A stretch of 12,072 nt of DNA from Thermoplasmatales archaeon (GCA_023140035.1 JAGLML010000022.1:1-12072), one strand, 5' to 3'; counted from the first letter of the stretch, positions 1-6,528 are shown. Numbers and translations: made by a program. The notes: generated by a model from the letters alone, not told the origin.

Positions 1-137
1 GATACTGAGACTTCTTCTAGGGTTTGATTAGGGAGTCAGCATATTTAGATTAAAAAACCCTGTTGAAAATATTTATTGTGCACCTATGTAAAACTATGTA
101 GAGCCGTCAAAATCATTGATTTCTGGGCAATAATTGA

Positions 138-145
138 TATATAAA
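138..145 (+). promoter_or_regulatory. TATA box of the Mut7-C RNase-domain gene
   Basis: The sequence tatataaa lies in an AT-rich stretch about 48 bases before the ATG at 186. Archaeal transcription starts about 25 bases after the box, which would put the start near 168-172 and leave a leader of roughly 15-18 bases. No Shine-Dalgarno match is visible before the ATG. The rest of bases 1-185 holds no convincing gene; an upstream gene could end in frame 1 at the tga of 25-27, but only eight codons of it would be in the window. Confidence 0.5.
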
Positions 146-185
146 ACTTTGTTAACATTGTTTTAACTCATTATAGAATGATACA

Positions 186-659
186 ATGAAATTATTATGC
201 GATCAAATGCTTGGCTCACTTGCAAAGTGGCTCCGTATTTTTGGATTTGATACATTCTATGCAAACAATGAAATGACAGACGAGGACTTACTACACATTG
301 CTACTATTGAAAAACGTATTATTATTTCCAGAGATAAAGAATTGATTTTAAAGGGAAAAAAGCAAAACATAAATGTCATAGAAATAAAAAATACAGATCT
401 CAATGATCAGCTAAAATTGGTTTTGAATTTAATTAAGGTCGATGAAAAATTAGTTTTATCAAGATGCACTCTTTGTAACACAATACTTAAAACAATTGAA
501 AAGAGCAAAGTTGAAGGAAAGATTCCTAAAAAAGTCTTTGATAACAATGATGAATTTTGGTTTTGTAATAAGTGTAAAAAGTTTTATTGGATGGGAAGCC
601 ATTACAAAAAAATTACTGATAAAATAGATGAAATTACCAAAAGGAAAATAAAAAAGTAG
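186..659 (+). CDS. Mut7-C RNase-domain protein with zinc ribbon
   Basis: This 157-residue protein matches the Mut7-C RNase family: a PIN-like nuclease fold followed by a small zinc ribbon. The N-terminal half shows the expected start LLCDQMLGSLAKWLRIFGFD, with acidic Asp6, then acidic residues at 32-34 and the IISRD segment ending at Asp50; in PIN-type nucleases such residues bind the metal. The C-terminal half has two CxxC pairs (Cys94/Cys97 and Cys127/Cys130), which should bind zinc. The length is normal for stand-alone archaeal members, so the gene looks intact. The family is predicted to cut RNA, but the substrate is unknown. An out-of-frame ATG at 178 reaches a stop after three codons, so 186 is the sensible start. 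The gene converges on the DUF424 gene with only two bases between stops. Confidence 0.88.
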   Translation: MKLLCDQMLGSLAKWLRIFGFDTFYANNEMTDEDLLHIATIEKRIIISRDKELILKGKKQNINVIEIKNTDLNDQLKLVLNLIKVDEKLVLSRCTLCNTILKTIEKSKVEGKIPKKVFDNNDEFWFCNKCKKFYWMGSHYKKITDKIDEITKRKIKK

Positions 660-661
660 AT

Positions 662-958
662 TTACAACATTCTAATCATCTGAGCGTGTGGAACTCCTTT
701 TATTTTTAAAATGCAACCCGGATTTACAAGACCTAGTTTTATAGCACACTGTACTGTTTCTTCTCCAACAAGATTTGCAATAGTTGCATCATGTAGGTAT
801 TTTGCCAATGTTTTCTTATCAATACGCTGTCCTCCATAGAAATTTTTTGACACATCTATCTGGAATTTTCCGTCTACAAATTTCTTGCCGAGTAGATGTT
901 CGTCACATGCGCCAATCACGAGATCATCGCCCTGTTCGTAGATTCTGATGCTGATCAT
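662..958 (-). CDS. DUF424 family protein
   Basis: This 98-residue protein matches DUF424, a small family found across archaea whose function is not established. Family-like features are the N-terminal strand followed by GACDEHLLGKKF, the central FYGG segment, and the C-terminal half with GLVNPGCIL and KIKGVPHAQMIRM. Three cysteines are present (positions 18, 71 and 82). There is no signal peptide or membrane segment, so it is cytoplasmic. The length is typical and the gene looks whole. It has its own promoter on the minus strand and ends two bases from the stop of the converging Mut7-C gene. Wide conservation in archaea suggests a core informational role, but that is inference. Confidence 0.88.
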   Translation of the reverse strand: MISIRIYEQGDDLVIGACDEHLLGKKFVDGKFQIDVSKNFYGGQRIDKKTLAKYLHDATIANLVGEETVQCAIKLGLVNPGCILKIKGVPHAQMIRML

Positions 959-1008
959 TTTATCTGCGTTCCCGAATATTTATTATGTACGTTAATATTA
1001 GTCACTCA

Positions 1009-1020
1009 TGTTTTATATGT
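1009..1020 (-). promoter_or_regulatory. TATA box of the DUF424 gene
   Basis: Read on the minus strand the sequence is acatataaaaca. A start about 25 bases downstream, near 985-988, would leave a leader of roughly 28 bases before the ATG at 958. A second AT-rich stretch closer to the gene (minus-strand aataaatatt, 970-979) is a weaker alternative that would make the message leaderless. Confidence 0.5.
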
Positions 1021-1058
1021 GTTTCGAAAAAATAGTTATAAATGAGGAGGGCGACCCC

Positions 1059-1103
1059 ATTATGATTAGGCAAACAAAATGTTTAATTTGCTAAAATCAT
1101 AAT
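1059..1103. repeat. Stem-loop spanning the end of the small membrane-protein gene
   Basis: The outer arms attatgatt (1059-1067) and aatcataat (1095-1103) pair perfectly over nine bases. After a small internal loop, gcaaa (1070-1074) pairs with tttgc (1087-1091) for another five, leaving a 12-base loop. The stop codon of the small gene (1083-1085) sits inside the loop. It could stabilise or end the minus-strand transcript, or bind a protein. There is no long T run directly after it on either strand, so it is not a classical intrinsic terminator. Confidence 0.5.
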
Positions 1104-1250
1104 CCAAGTTCCAAGCGTTATAAGTGAAAATGCAATTACAACCCCTGCAAATCTCGTCTTCTTGCTAGAAACATGACGAGGGGCAAGTAACTGAGGGCAG
1201 AAGATGCTTGTCTTGTCTTTACGTTCAATTATCACTCCCATAGTATTCAT
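1083..1250 (-). CDS. Small single-span membrane protein, 55 residues, unknown function
   Basis: An open frame starting ATG AAT ACT at 1250 and ending TAA at 1083-1085 encodes 55 residues. The N-terminal part is polar (MNTMGVIIERKDKTSIFCPQ, then LLAPRHVSSKKTR). The C-terminal end is one hydrophobic helix, GVVIAFSLITLGTWIMILAN, directly after basic residues, so the protein should be tail-anchored with its N-terminus in the cytoplasm. A minus-strand TATA box (ctttataag, 1274-1282) lies at the right distance for transcription to start on or next to the ATG, giving a leaderless message. The general layout, a short soluble part and one C-terminal span, recalls archaeal Sec61-beta, but I do not see that family's conserved residues and do not assign it. 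I do not recognise the family. The gene is divergent from DUF763 and fills a gap otherwise without a gene. Confidence 0.6.
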   Translation of the reverse strand: MNTMGVIIERKDKTSIFCPQLLAPRHVSSKKTRFAGVVIAFSLITLGTWIMILAN

Positions 1251-1273
1251 CGTATTATCATTTTGTTCAAACG

Positions 1274-1282
1274 CTTATAAAG
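1274..1282 (-). promoter_or_regulatory. TATA box for the small membrane-protein gene
   Basis: Read on the minus strand the sequence is ctttataag. Its centre is about 28 bases before the ATG at 1250, which predicts a leaderless or nearly leaderless transcript. This promoter placement is the main support, beyond the protein itself, that the small gene is real. Confidence 0.5.
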
Positions 1283-1387
1283 AACTTGTTGTACAATTGT
1301 TATCAGTTATTTCCTAAAAATATGTAAATTGTTTTTTTACAATAGCGAGTTTGAGAAAAAATATACTTTCGTTTAACCCATGGAAAA

Positions 1388-1397
1388 TATTATATTA
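1388..1397 (+). promoter_or_regulatory. Probable TATA box of the DUF763 gene
   Basis: The sequence tattatatta lies about 31 bases before the ATG at 1424 and predicts a start at about 1418-1422, close to leaderless. No Shine-Dalgarno match precedes the ATG (agcaagaaac), which fits. A second candidate, aaaatatac (1357-1365), would give a leader of about 35 bases. The 173-base divergent gap 1251-1423 shows nothing else I can name. Confidence 0.4.
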
Positions 1398-1423
1398 GCT
1401 TAATTTCATAAAAAGCAAGAAAC

Positions 1424-2548
1424 ATGCCAAAAACAGGAATTGCAAATCTTCCATTACATCCTGGTAAAGCACCGCGATGGTTATTCAAAAGAATGGTTCA
1501 ACTATCTAAAGGTATACTCGAAGTTATGTCATATGAGTACGGATCAGGTGAGTTCTTACAGAGGATCTCTGATCCATTTTGGTTTCAAGCGCTAGCATGT
1601 GTTCTCGCGTACGATTGGCACTCAAGTGGTGCAACTACTGTCACATGCGGGGCATTGAAAGTGGCGCTTGATCCTCTAGAACATGGATTTGCAATAGCAG
1701 GCGGTAAAGGCAAAGCATCACGAAAAACACTTACTGAAATTGAAAAAATTGGAGAAGTATATAATCTTTCAACGTCATCAATGGATGAGTTAAAATATTC
1801 TAGTCGAATGGCCGCAAAAATTGATAACAGTGCAGTACAGGACGGACATGATCTTTATCATCATGTGTTTATCTTCTCTGAAAATGGAAAATGGGCAGTT
1901 ATACAACAAGGCATGAACGCCCAAACTAGCTATGCAAGGAGATATCACTGGTTGTCAGAAAATGTAGATAGTTTTGTATGTGAACCACAAACTGCGATCG
2001 TATCAAATATTCGACAAGACAAAGTACTAGATATGACAGCAAAACAAAGTGAATCAGCTCAAAAGATATCTGTGGATTTAGTCAATGATAACCCCATACA
2101 TCTCAAACGAGATTGGGCGATGCTAACAAAACCAATAAGTCAACGAACTTTGGATGACTGGACGAATGTGGCACAAGACAATCCTTCAATTGAATATTTG
2201 TATATGCCGCGATCAATAAATTGGAAAAAAATGAATGAAATTTATGATTTTCAACCGAAAAATTATGAACAGTTATTATCAATAAAGGGGGTTGGCCCAA
2301 AAACTGTTAGAGCGTTAGCGTTAATATCTGATTTAATTTATGGTGAAAAACCTTCATGGTCTGAATCCATTCGGTTCACGTATGCTCATGGAGGCAAAGA
2401 CGGCGTACCAAGACCCGTGGATTTACCAACATATTCGAAATCAATAGAGATGCTAGAAGATGCTTTACAACAAGCGAAAATTGGAGATAAAGAGAAAATA
2501 AATGCATTAAGAAGATTGAAAGAGTTTATTCCTGAAAATAAGCAGTAA
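1424..2548 (+). CDS. DUF763 domain protein
   Basis: The 374-residue product matches DUF763, a family of archaea and some bacteria with no established function. The hallmark N-terminus is present: MPKTGIANLPLHPGKAPRWL, then FKRMVQLSKGI, and further on the SDPFWFQALACVLAYDWHSS and GKGKASR segments. The C-terminal third contains a helix-hairpin-helix-like motif, SIKGVGPKTVRAL from about residue 286, of the kind that grips nucleic acid backbones, followed by SESIRFTYAHGGKDGVPRPV. A role in DNA or RNA metabolism is therefore plausible but inferred. There is no signal peptide. Length and both ends fit the family, so the gene looks intact. A T-rich stretch follows the stop. Confidence 0.88.
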   Translation: MPKTGIANLPLHPGKAPRWLFKRMVQLSKGILEVMSYEYGSGEFLQRISDPFWFQALACVLAYDWHSSGATTVTCGALKVALDPLEHGFAIAGGKGKASRKTLTEIEKIGEVYNLSTSSMDELKYSSRMAAKIDNSAVQDGHDLYHHVFIFSENGKWAVIQQGMNAQTSYARRYHWLSENVDSFVCEPQTAIVSNIRQDKVLDMTAKQSESAQKISVDLVNDNPIHLKRDWAMLTKPISQRTLDDWTNVAQDNPSIEYLYMPRSINWKKMNEIYDFQPKNYEQLLSIKGVGPKTVRALALISDLIYGEKPSWSESIRFTYAHGGKDGVPRPVDLPTYSKSIEMLEDALQQAKIGDKEKINALRRLKEFIPENKQ

Positions 2549-2565
2549 AATACAATTTTACAACA

Positions 2566-2580
2566 GCTTTTTTAATTTTT
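2566..2580 (+). terminator. T-rich terminator after DUF763
   Basis: About 18 bases after the DUF763 stop the + strand reads gctttttttaattttt, with two T runs. Archaeal RNA polymerase stops at such U-rich tracts without needing a hairpin. The call rests on base composition and position only. Confidence 0.45.
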
Positions 2581-2683
2581 AGATTAAATTTCTAATACTT
2601 TCAACTAGTTCACCGACATTAAATGGTTTTGATATGTAATCTTTAGTTTGCATAAATTTAAATTTCAATAAACTTTTAAAGCG
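2579..2683 (-). pseudogene. Remnant of a response-regulator receiver domain
   Basis: The minus strand downstream of TBP reads in one frame FRFKSLLKFKFMQTKDYISK, then PFNVGELVESIRNLI and a TAA stop (2579-2581). The part from Asp-Tyr onwards is the characteristic end of a CheY-like receiver domain. It has the DYI-x-KPF motif, whose lysine contacts the phosphorylated aspartate in intact domains, followed by the amphipathic last helix ending in a hydrophobic pair. About two thirds of the domain, including the phosphorylation site, is missing. An in-frame stop at 2684-2686 closes the frame and TBP begins its own stop at 2701. An ATG at 2653 could begin a 24-residue peptide, but a decayed gene end is more likely. 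In full-length form it would have worked in two-component signalling. Confidence 0.6.
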
Positions 2684-2698
2684 TTAAAATGACGGAGT

Positions 2699-3250
2699 TT
2701 ATTTGCGGATAAGCCCTAGCGAAGCAAGTTCCTTTGATAATTTATCCACTGCTAATGACACATCCTCTATCTTTCTTGCACCTGCACAAACTATTTTACC
2801 AGAGCCGAATAATAACATAGCCACGCGTGGTTCTTTTATTCTATAAACCAATCCGGGGAACTGTTCTGGCTCATATTCTACATTTTCCAAACCTAGAGCA
2901 ATAGCAACTTCATTAAGATTAAATTCATTACCTAAATCAGATGTGGCCACGATGTTTTGGATCACTATCTCAGGATTTTTATAAACATCTACACCCAGTT
3001 TTTTCAGCTTTTCTGCTATTATTTTGATAGTGGTTTTCACATCTTCAATATTTTTAGCACCAGTACAATTTGCCTTTCCGCTTCTAAAAAGAAGTGTAGC
3101 TGTCTTTGGATTTTTTAATCTGAAAATCAACCCAGGGAATTGTTCTGGTTCATATTCAGTTTCTTCTATAGCTTTCGTTATAACGTCTAAGTCTAACTTC
3201 TCTGCAAATATTGTAGATGCTACAATGTTTTGTACTTTTATTTCTATCAT
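2699..3250 (-). CDS. tbp: TATA-binding protein (general transcription factor)
   Basis: The 183-residue product is a complete archaeal TBP, which bends promoter DNA at TATA boxes and recruits TFB and RNA polymerase. It consists of two direct repeats (about 1-90 and 95-183), each starting QNIVA and carrying EYEPEQFPGL and a GK-x(3)-C-x-GA(K/R)-x-IEDV stretch. The four phenylalanines that pry open the DNA minor groove are in place (Phe38, Phe55, Phe131, Phe148). Compared with the usual form, the first repeat reads LLFRSGKANCTG, with Arg and Asn at positions that are normally small or hydrophobic. There is no acidic C-terminal tail. A good ribosome site and a TATA-like promoter precede it. Archaea often carry several TBPs, and this window cannot tell whether this is the only copy. 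Confidence 0.95.
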   Translation of the reverse strand: MIEIKVQNIVASTIFAEKLDLDVITKAIEETEYEPEQFPGLIFRLKNPKTATLLFRSGKANCTGAKNIEDVKTTIKIIAEKLKKLGVDVYKNPEIVIQNIVATSDLGNEFNLNEVAIALGLENVEYEPEQFPGLVYRIKEPRVAMLLFGSGKIVCAGARKIEDVSLAVDKLSKELASLGLIRK

Positions 3251-3255
3251 ATATT

Positions 3256-3263
3256 ATCACTCC
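3256..3263 (-). promoter_or_regulatory. Ribosome binding site of tbp
   Basis: On the minus strand ggagtgat lies five bases before the ATG at 3250. It matches the archaeal anti-Shine-Dalgarno complement GGAGGTGAT closely and fixes the start codon. Confidence 0.65.
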
Positions 3264-3309
3264 GCACTAAATAGTATCAAAGTCTTTTGGCGGCAAAACC
3301 CAAAACAAG

Positions 3310-3320
3310 TTTATGTATTA
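3310..3320 (-). promoter_or_regulatory. TATA-like promoter element of tbp
   Basis: On the minus strand the sequence is taatacataaa. A start about 25 bases downstream falls near 3290 and gives a leader of about 40 bases. The predicted start coincides with a small perfect inverted repeat, ttttg-gcgg-caaaa (3285-3298), that could be an operator or a hairpin at the 5' end of the message. Confidence 0.4.
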
Positions 3321-3336
3321 AAATAATTCTCTAGGC

Positions 3337-3456
3337 TTATGCTATAATAATTTCATTCGAAATATCTACTTCTCGCAACTCATCCCAACTTTCTTTCTTC
3401 CTTACTTCCAGCAATATAAATCTGACGCACCTATGATTTATATAGTAAAAATGCAT
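3337..3456 (-). other. Short open frame of 39 codons, doubtful
   Basis: An ATG-to-TAA frame on the minus strand encodes 39 residues. The second half (LLEVRKKESWDELREVDISN, ending IIIA) looks like ordinary protein, whereas the first half (MHFYYINHRC) is odd and lies across the promoter of the transglutaminase-like gene. There is no TATA box or ribosome site at the right distance. It could be a decayed gene end upstream of TBP or chance. I recognise no family. The remainder of the 264-base gap 3251-3514 holds the two divergent promoters. Confidence 0.2.
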
Positions 3457-3464
3457 ATATAATT
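3437..3464 (+). promoter_or_regulatory. Promoter of the transglutaminase-like gene
   Basis: Two TATA boxes stand close together: tttatata (3437-3444) and atatataa (3455-3462). The first predicts transcription from about 3465, just before a GGGGG run (3468-3472). The second predicts a start near 3485 with a leader of about 30 bases to the ATG at 3515. Which one is used bears on where translation begins. Confidence 0.5.
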
Positions 3465-3514
3465 ATTGGGGGCTGTAAATTAAAAACAATAAAAGATTAG
3501 TATCAATTGGAAGA

Positions 3515-6355
3515 ATGTTTACAATTTTAACATTATCAATTTTTCTAATTTTACCGACTACGTTTGGAGCTAGTTATTCTTTAGAATGGGGTAGCCATCC
3601 TGACCAGAAAATTGTTACAAAGATTTCTAGGCAAATAGAAATCCCAGCTGGATCTGATTACTACATAAAGTTTTCCTCAGAGAACTTATCGTTAGAGGGA
3701 CAGGAGATTGGATCGTATTCATCAGGACTATCAGAAAAAGTGGAAGCAGCTATTGCTAAATCTCCTAATTGGATTCAAAGAGAACTTACAAGACAATTTC
3801 ATGCAATTAATGCTCCTGAAGAATATGCAGATCTACTATTGAATACGAGCAAAAAATATGCAGATGAGATAGCTTTTTCAATAGCTTGCTCTCCATTGGG
3901 TAATGTTCCCTCAGTTGAGGTCATTAGAGATAACGTATTTTTTCTTTATGAGAATGATAAATGGATAAAATATGCTGATATTATAGATTATGATGACGGA
4001 ATGGGAGGATATTGTTCTACTATAAGATACAAGGTTATTGAAAATGGGACAGAGAAGCTGTTTGAATATCCTAAAGATATTTACTATTGGTATGTTGTAC
4101 AACCGAAAATATCGAGCGAAAATGCTAAGTATATTTATGGTAACTTTTGGCGAGATTATCTCTTTAATCATAATGACTTAGGATACCCTTTGCTAAAGGA
4201 GAAGTTGGCAAACATAGATTATCTATGGGACTGCAAATCATATATTCAACTAGGAGATCGGCTTTGGAAAGAGAGCATAGAAAACCATCCAACTGCTATT
4301 GAAGCTATAAGCTATTGGATTGGAAAGGCTGTTCCTGCTCAAGCTATAGGCAGTAGACCTGGACAACCCAATATAATTGCTCATGAACATAATGGATGGT
4401 GTGGGGAATTACAAAGAATTGCAGTTGCTGCACAAAGAACATTATTAGTGCCATCTGTTGGTGCATGTAATATTGGAGAAGATCATGTATGGAGGGAATT
4501 TTATGAAAGAGGTTGGCATGAGAATGATAACTGGTGGGCAGATGGTGGAGGAGCTGTAGACAAACCAGATGTTTATGAATATGGATGGGGAAAAAACATG
4601 TCTGCTGTCTATGCCTGGAAAGGAGATAGCTCCATATATGAGATAACATCGCGATACATTCATCCAGAAGATCGAAATACGGTAAGATTTGTTGTGAAGG
4701 ATATCTATCTTCAACCTGTTGACGGAGCCAGAGTAACCGTATTAGTACATGGGATAAAAGATATCACGTGGATAAAAAATATAATATGGGAAAAAATCGA
4801 GGAAATCTGGGATAGATTGCCTCAAGTGATTAAAGGAAAAATCCTCCAAGGTATCTATAATAAGATAAAAGAAAGGTATGATGAAATTCCTGATACGATC
4901 AAAGGGTCAACTATTACAACTTGGAACTATACTAACATAAACGGAGAGTGTACATTTCAGTTGGGTAAAGGACATGACTATCTTTTCATTGTTCAACAAG
5001 GTAATCTTAGAAAACCTTGGCAATTCGCAAAAAATAACGCTCTAAGGATTCTACGCACCCCTAAAGATACCAAATTTCGAGTAGTATTTCTAGATCTTTC
5101 TCATAAGATTCAGAGACATTACAATAAAAAAATGTTTGAGGGAGACTGTTTCTTTGATATTTCCTTTGATACCAGATCATATCAATTACACAAAAATATA
5201 ATGGGCGACAACATCGGAGTATATCGCGGTATGGGAAAAACCGATTTTTTTGTCTTGGATGAAAAAAACTTTGAAAAATATAAGAGTGGGAGGAAATTCG
5301 ACTGCTTCAATTACATTGAGGAGGAAAAAACGGCTATGAGTTTTAGTGCTAGTAAAAACGATTGGTATATAGTATTTAGAAATCATGCTCGACATACTAA
5401 TATTATTTTAGATTTTTCAATTCAAGTTGAAGTATCTACCAATGCGGATAGAGTGCAAATTGTTTCTCCAGATACAAGTATTTTTGAGAATCCAGTTTTT
5501 AATGTTGGTGAAATAATCAATATTACTGGAATAGCAACTGAGGATATCATTCTCAACATAGATGGCGAATCAACAGAAATATCTCTAGCGGATAGTACAT
5601 GGTTTTTTGTATGGAATACATCCGAAAACATGCCAGGAGAATATGTAATTACTGCTGAATGTGGCGATGCGCAAGATGAAAGATTGATAACATTGATTGA
5701 TGAAATTCCTCCAGAAATAAGAATAAACGAACCCACAAACGAAGAGATTGTGGAAGGAGATGAAATTACAATATCAGGAAATAGCTGGGACAATATTGGT
5801 GTTGAAAGAGTTGAAGTTGCCATGGATGACGGTGAATTTAAAGAAGCAAATGGTACAGAAAACTGGTTTATTGAATGGGATATAAGCGAACTTGAGCTAG
5901 ATGATCATATAATTTCAGCTAGAGCGGTTGACTTGCTCGGAAAAAAATCGATTCATAGGATATTTGTTATAATAAATGAAAGCGGCCACGTATGGAGCCC
6001 ACAGATCAACAGTTTTTATCATAAGCCGCAGAATCCTACCAACATTAGCAATGTCGTAATATATGCAAATATAACTAAAGCAAGCCCATTTGACATTAAA
6101 CGGGTTGTTTTGTACTGTGATAATGACACTGAAATTAATTCATATGAGATGTACAGATATGGCGATAATCCTATCCAAGAGAGACATGAGGAAGATCCGT
6201 TATTTAACGAGTCAAATGAACCTATATTTGGCTTTGAACTAGGACAGTTTTCTATTGGGGAGGCTATAACTTATTGGATAGTTCCATATGATACAGCGAA
6301 TAACTCTAAACAGTCAGAAGAGAAATCTTTCATAGTGGGCAGTCTTAGGAATTAA
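3515..6355 (+). CDS. Secreted transglutaminase-like protein with Ig-like domains
   Basis: The 946-residue product begins with a hydrophobic segment ending TTFGAS that is best read as a signal peptide. An N-terminal region without a recognised domain runs to about 290. A transglutaminase/protease-like core follows: NGWCGELQ with catalytic-type Cys296, EDHVWREF with His324, and NWWADGGG with Asp343 as the likely third residue. Such cores cleave or cross-link peptide bonds or side chains; which applies is unknown. Residues 385-500 form a beta-sandwich (VDGARVTVLVHG) interrupted by about 55 mostly helical, charged residues (413-468). Three Ig-like modules lie at about 647-728, 730-820 and 825-942. 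There is no C-terminal membrane span, so it is secreted or wall-associated. The first ATG is used here, but it leaves almost no basic n-region: the upstream in-frame codons from 3479 (IKNNKRLVSIGR) supply one, so the true start may be the ATT at 3479, behind GGGGG. A U-rich stop signal follows. Confidence 0.8.
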   Translation: MFTILTLSIFLILPTTFGASYSLEWGSHPDQKIVTKISRQIEIPAGSDYYIKFSSENLSLEGQEIGSYSSGLSEKVEAAIAKSPNWIQRELTRQFHAINAPEEYADLLLNTSKKYADEIAFSIACSPLGNVPSVEVIRDNVFFLYENDKWIKYADIIDYDDGMGGYCSTIRYKVIENGTEKLFEYPKDIYYWYVVQPKISSENAKYIYGNFWRDYLFNHNDLGYPLLKEKLANIDYLWDCKSYIQLGDRLWKESIENHPTAIEAISYWIGKAVPAQAIGSRPGQPNIIAHEHNGWCGELQRIAVAAQRTLLVPSVGACNIGEDHVWREFYERGWHENDNWWADGGGAVDKPDVYEYGWGKNMSAVYAWKGDSSIYEITSRYIHPEDRNTVRFVVKDIYLQPVDGARVTVLVHGIKDITWIKNIIWEKIEEIWDRLPQVIKGKILQGIYNKIKERYDEIPDTIKGSTITTWNYTNINGECTFQLGKGHDYLFIVQQGNLRKPWQFAKNNALRILRTPKDTKFRVVFLDLSHKIQRHYNKKMFEGDCFFDISFDTRSYQLHKNIMGDNIGVYRGMGKTDFFVLDEKNFEKYKSGRKFDCFNYIEEEKTAMSFSASKNDWYIVFRNHARHTNIILDFSIQVEVSTNADRVQIVSPDTSIFENPVFNVGEIINITGIATEDIILNIDGESTEISLADSTWFFVWNTSENMPGEYVITAECGDAQDERLITLIDEIPPEIRINEPTNEEIVEGDEITISGNSWDNIGVERVEVAMDDGEFKEANGTENWFIEWDISELELDDHIISARAVDLLGKKSIHRIFVIINESGHVWSPQINSFYHKPQNPTNISNVVIYANITKASPFDIKRVVLYCDNDTEINSYEMYRYGDNPIQERHEEDPLFNESNEPIFGFELGQFSIGEAITYWIVPYDTANNSKQSEEKSFIVGSLRN

Positions 6356-6363
6356 CTTTTTTT
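6356..6363 (+). terminator. U-rich terminator after the transglutaminase-like gene
   Basis: The stop codon is followed at once by c and seven T residues, then aattctg. In archaea such a run is enough to end transcription, so the next gene, which has its own promoter, is probably a separate unit. Confidence 0.5.
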
Positions 6364-6478
6364 AATTCTGTAAAATATGACTAACAAAACAATAAACAAA
6401 TAAATTTAGTGATGAAAAAATAAGATTTGTTCATTAATGCCGCCAATGTTTCATTATTTTTCCAAAATATTTAAATTC

Positions 6479-6492
6479 TAGTATATATACTA
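6479..6492 (+). promoter_or_regulatory. Palindromic TATA box of the propeller gene
   Basis: The sequence tagtatatatacta is a perfect 14-base palindrome and a strong TATA box. A start about 25 bases from its centre falls near 6511, only a few bases before the ribosome site, giving a leader of about 18 bases. Because it is symmetric, direction comes from the gene and any BRE-like bases upstream (ttaaat). Confidence 0.6.
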
Positions 6493-6514
6493 TAACATTA
6501 TAATCTTGTATCAT

Positions 6515-6520
6515 GGTGAG
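6515..6520 (+). promoter_or_regulatory. Ribosome binding site deciding a GTG start
   Basis: ggtgag matches the archaeal ribosome-site core GGTGA and lies eight bases before the GTG at 6529. The nearby ATG at 6513 is out of frame and stops after eight codons, so GTG is the start. Confidence 0.6.
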
Positions 6521-6528
6521 TTCCAAAA

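Noticed and set aside
19..61. Inverted repeat agggttt (19-25) and aaaccct (55-61)
   Set aside because: The arms are only seven bases with a 29-base loop in AT-rich sequence, and no gene end in the window explains it; it may be chance.
76..92. gcacctatg shared between 80-88 and 3427-3435
   Set aside because: Nine bases in common without further similarity is expected by chance at this scale.
2103..2300. 65-codon minus-strand frame inside DUF763
   Set aside because: It lies wholly within a well-recognised gene and has no domain or promoter.
3024..3326. 100-codon + strand frame opposite tbp
   Set aside because: It is the antisense shadow of TBP, whose protein sequence is unmistakable.
4344..4714. 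Minus-strand frames opposite the transglutaminase core
   Set aside because: They are His- and Ser-rich readings of the opposite strand of a clear domain and have no start signals.
5422..5823. 133-codon minus-strand frame opposite the Ig-like region
   Set aside because: Its composition (Ser, Ile, Thr rich) is that of an antisense reading of beta-strand repeats; the + strand frame is continuous and convincing.
6400..6475. Minus-strand frame without start (NETLAALMNKSYFF) in the gap before the propeller gene
   Set aside because: It has no start codon, promoter or recognised motif, and ends in a low-complexity hydrophobic tail.
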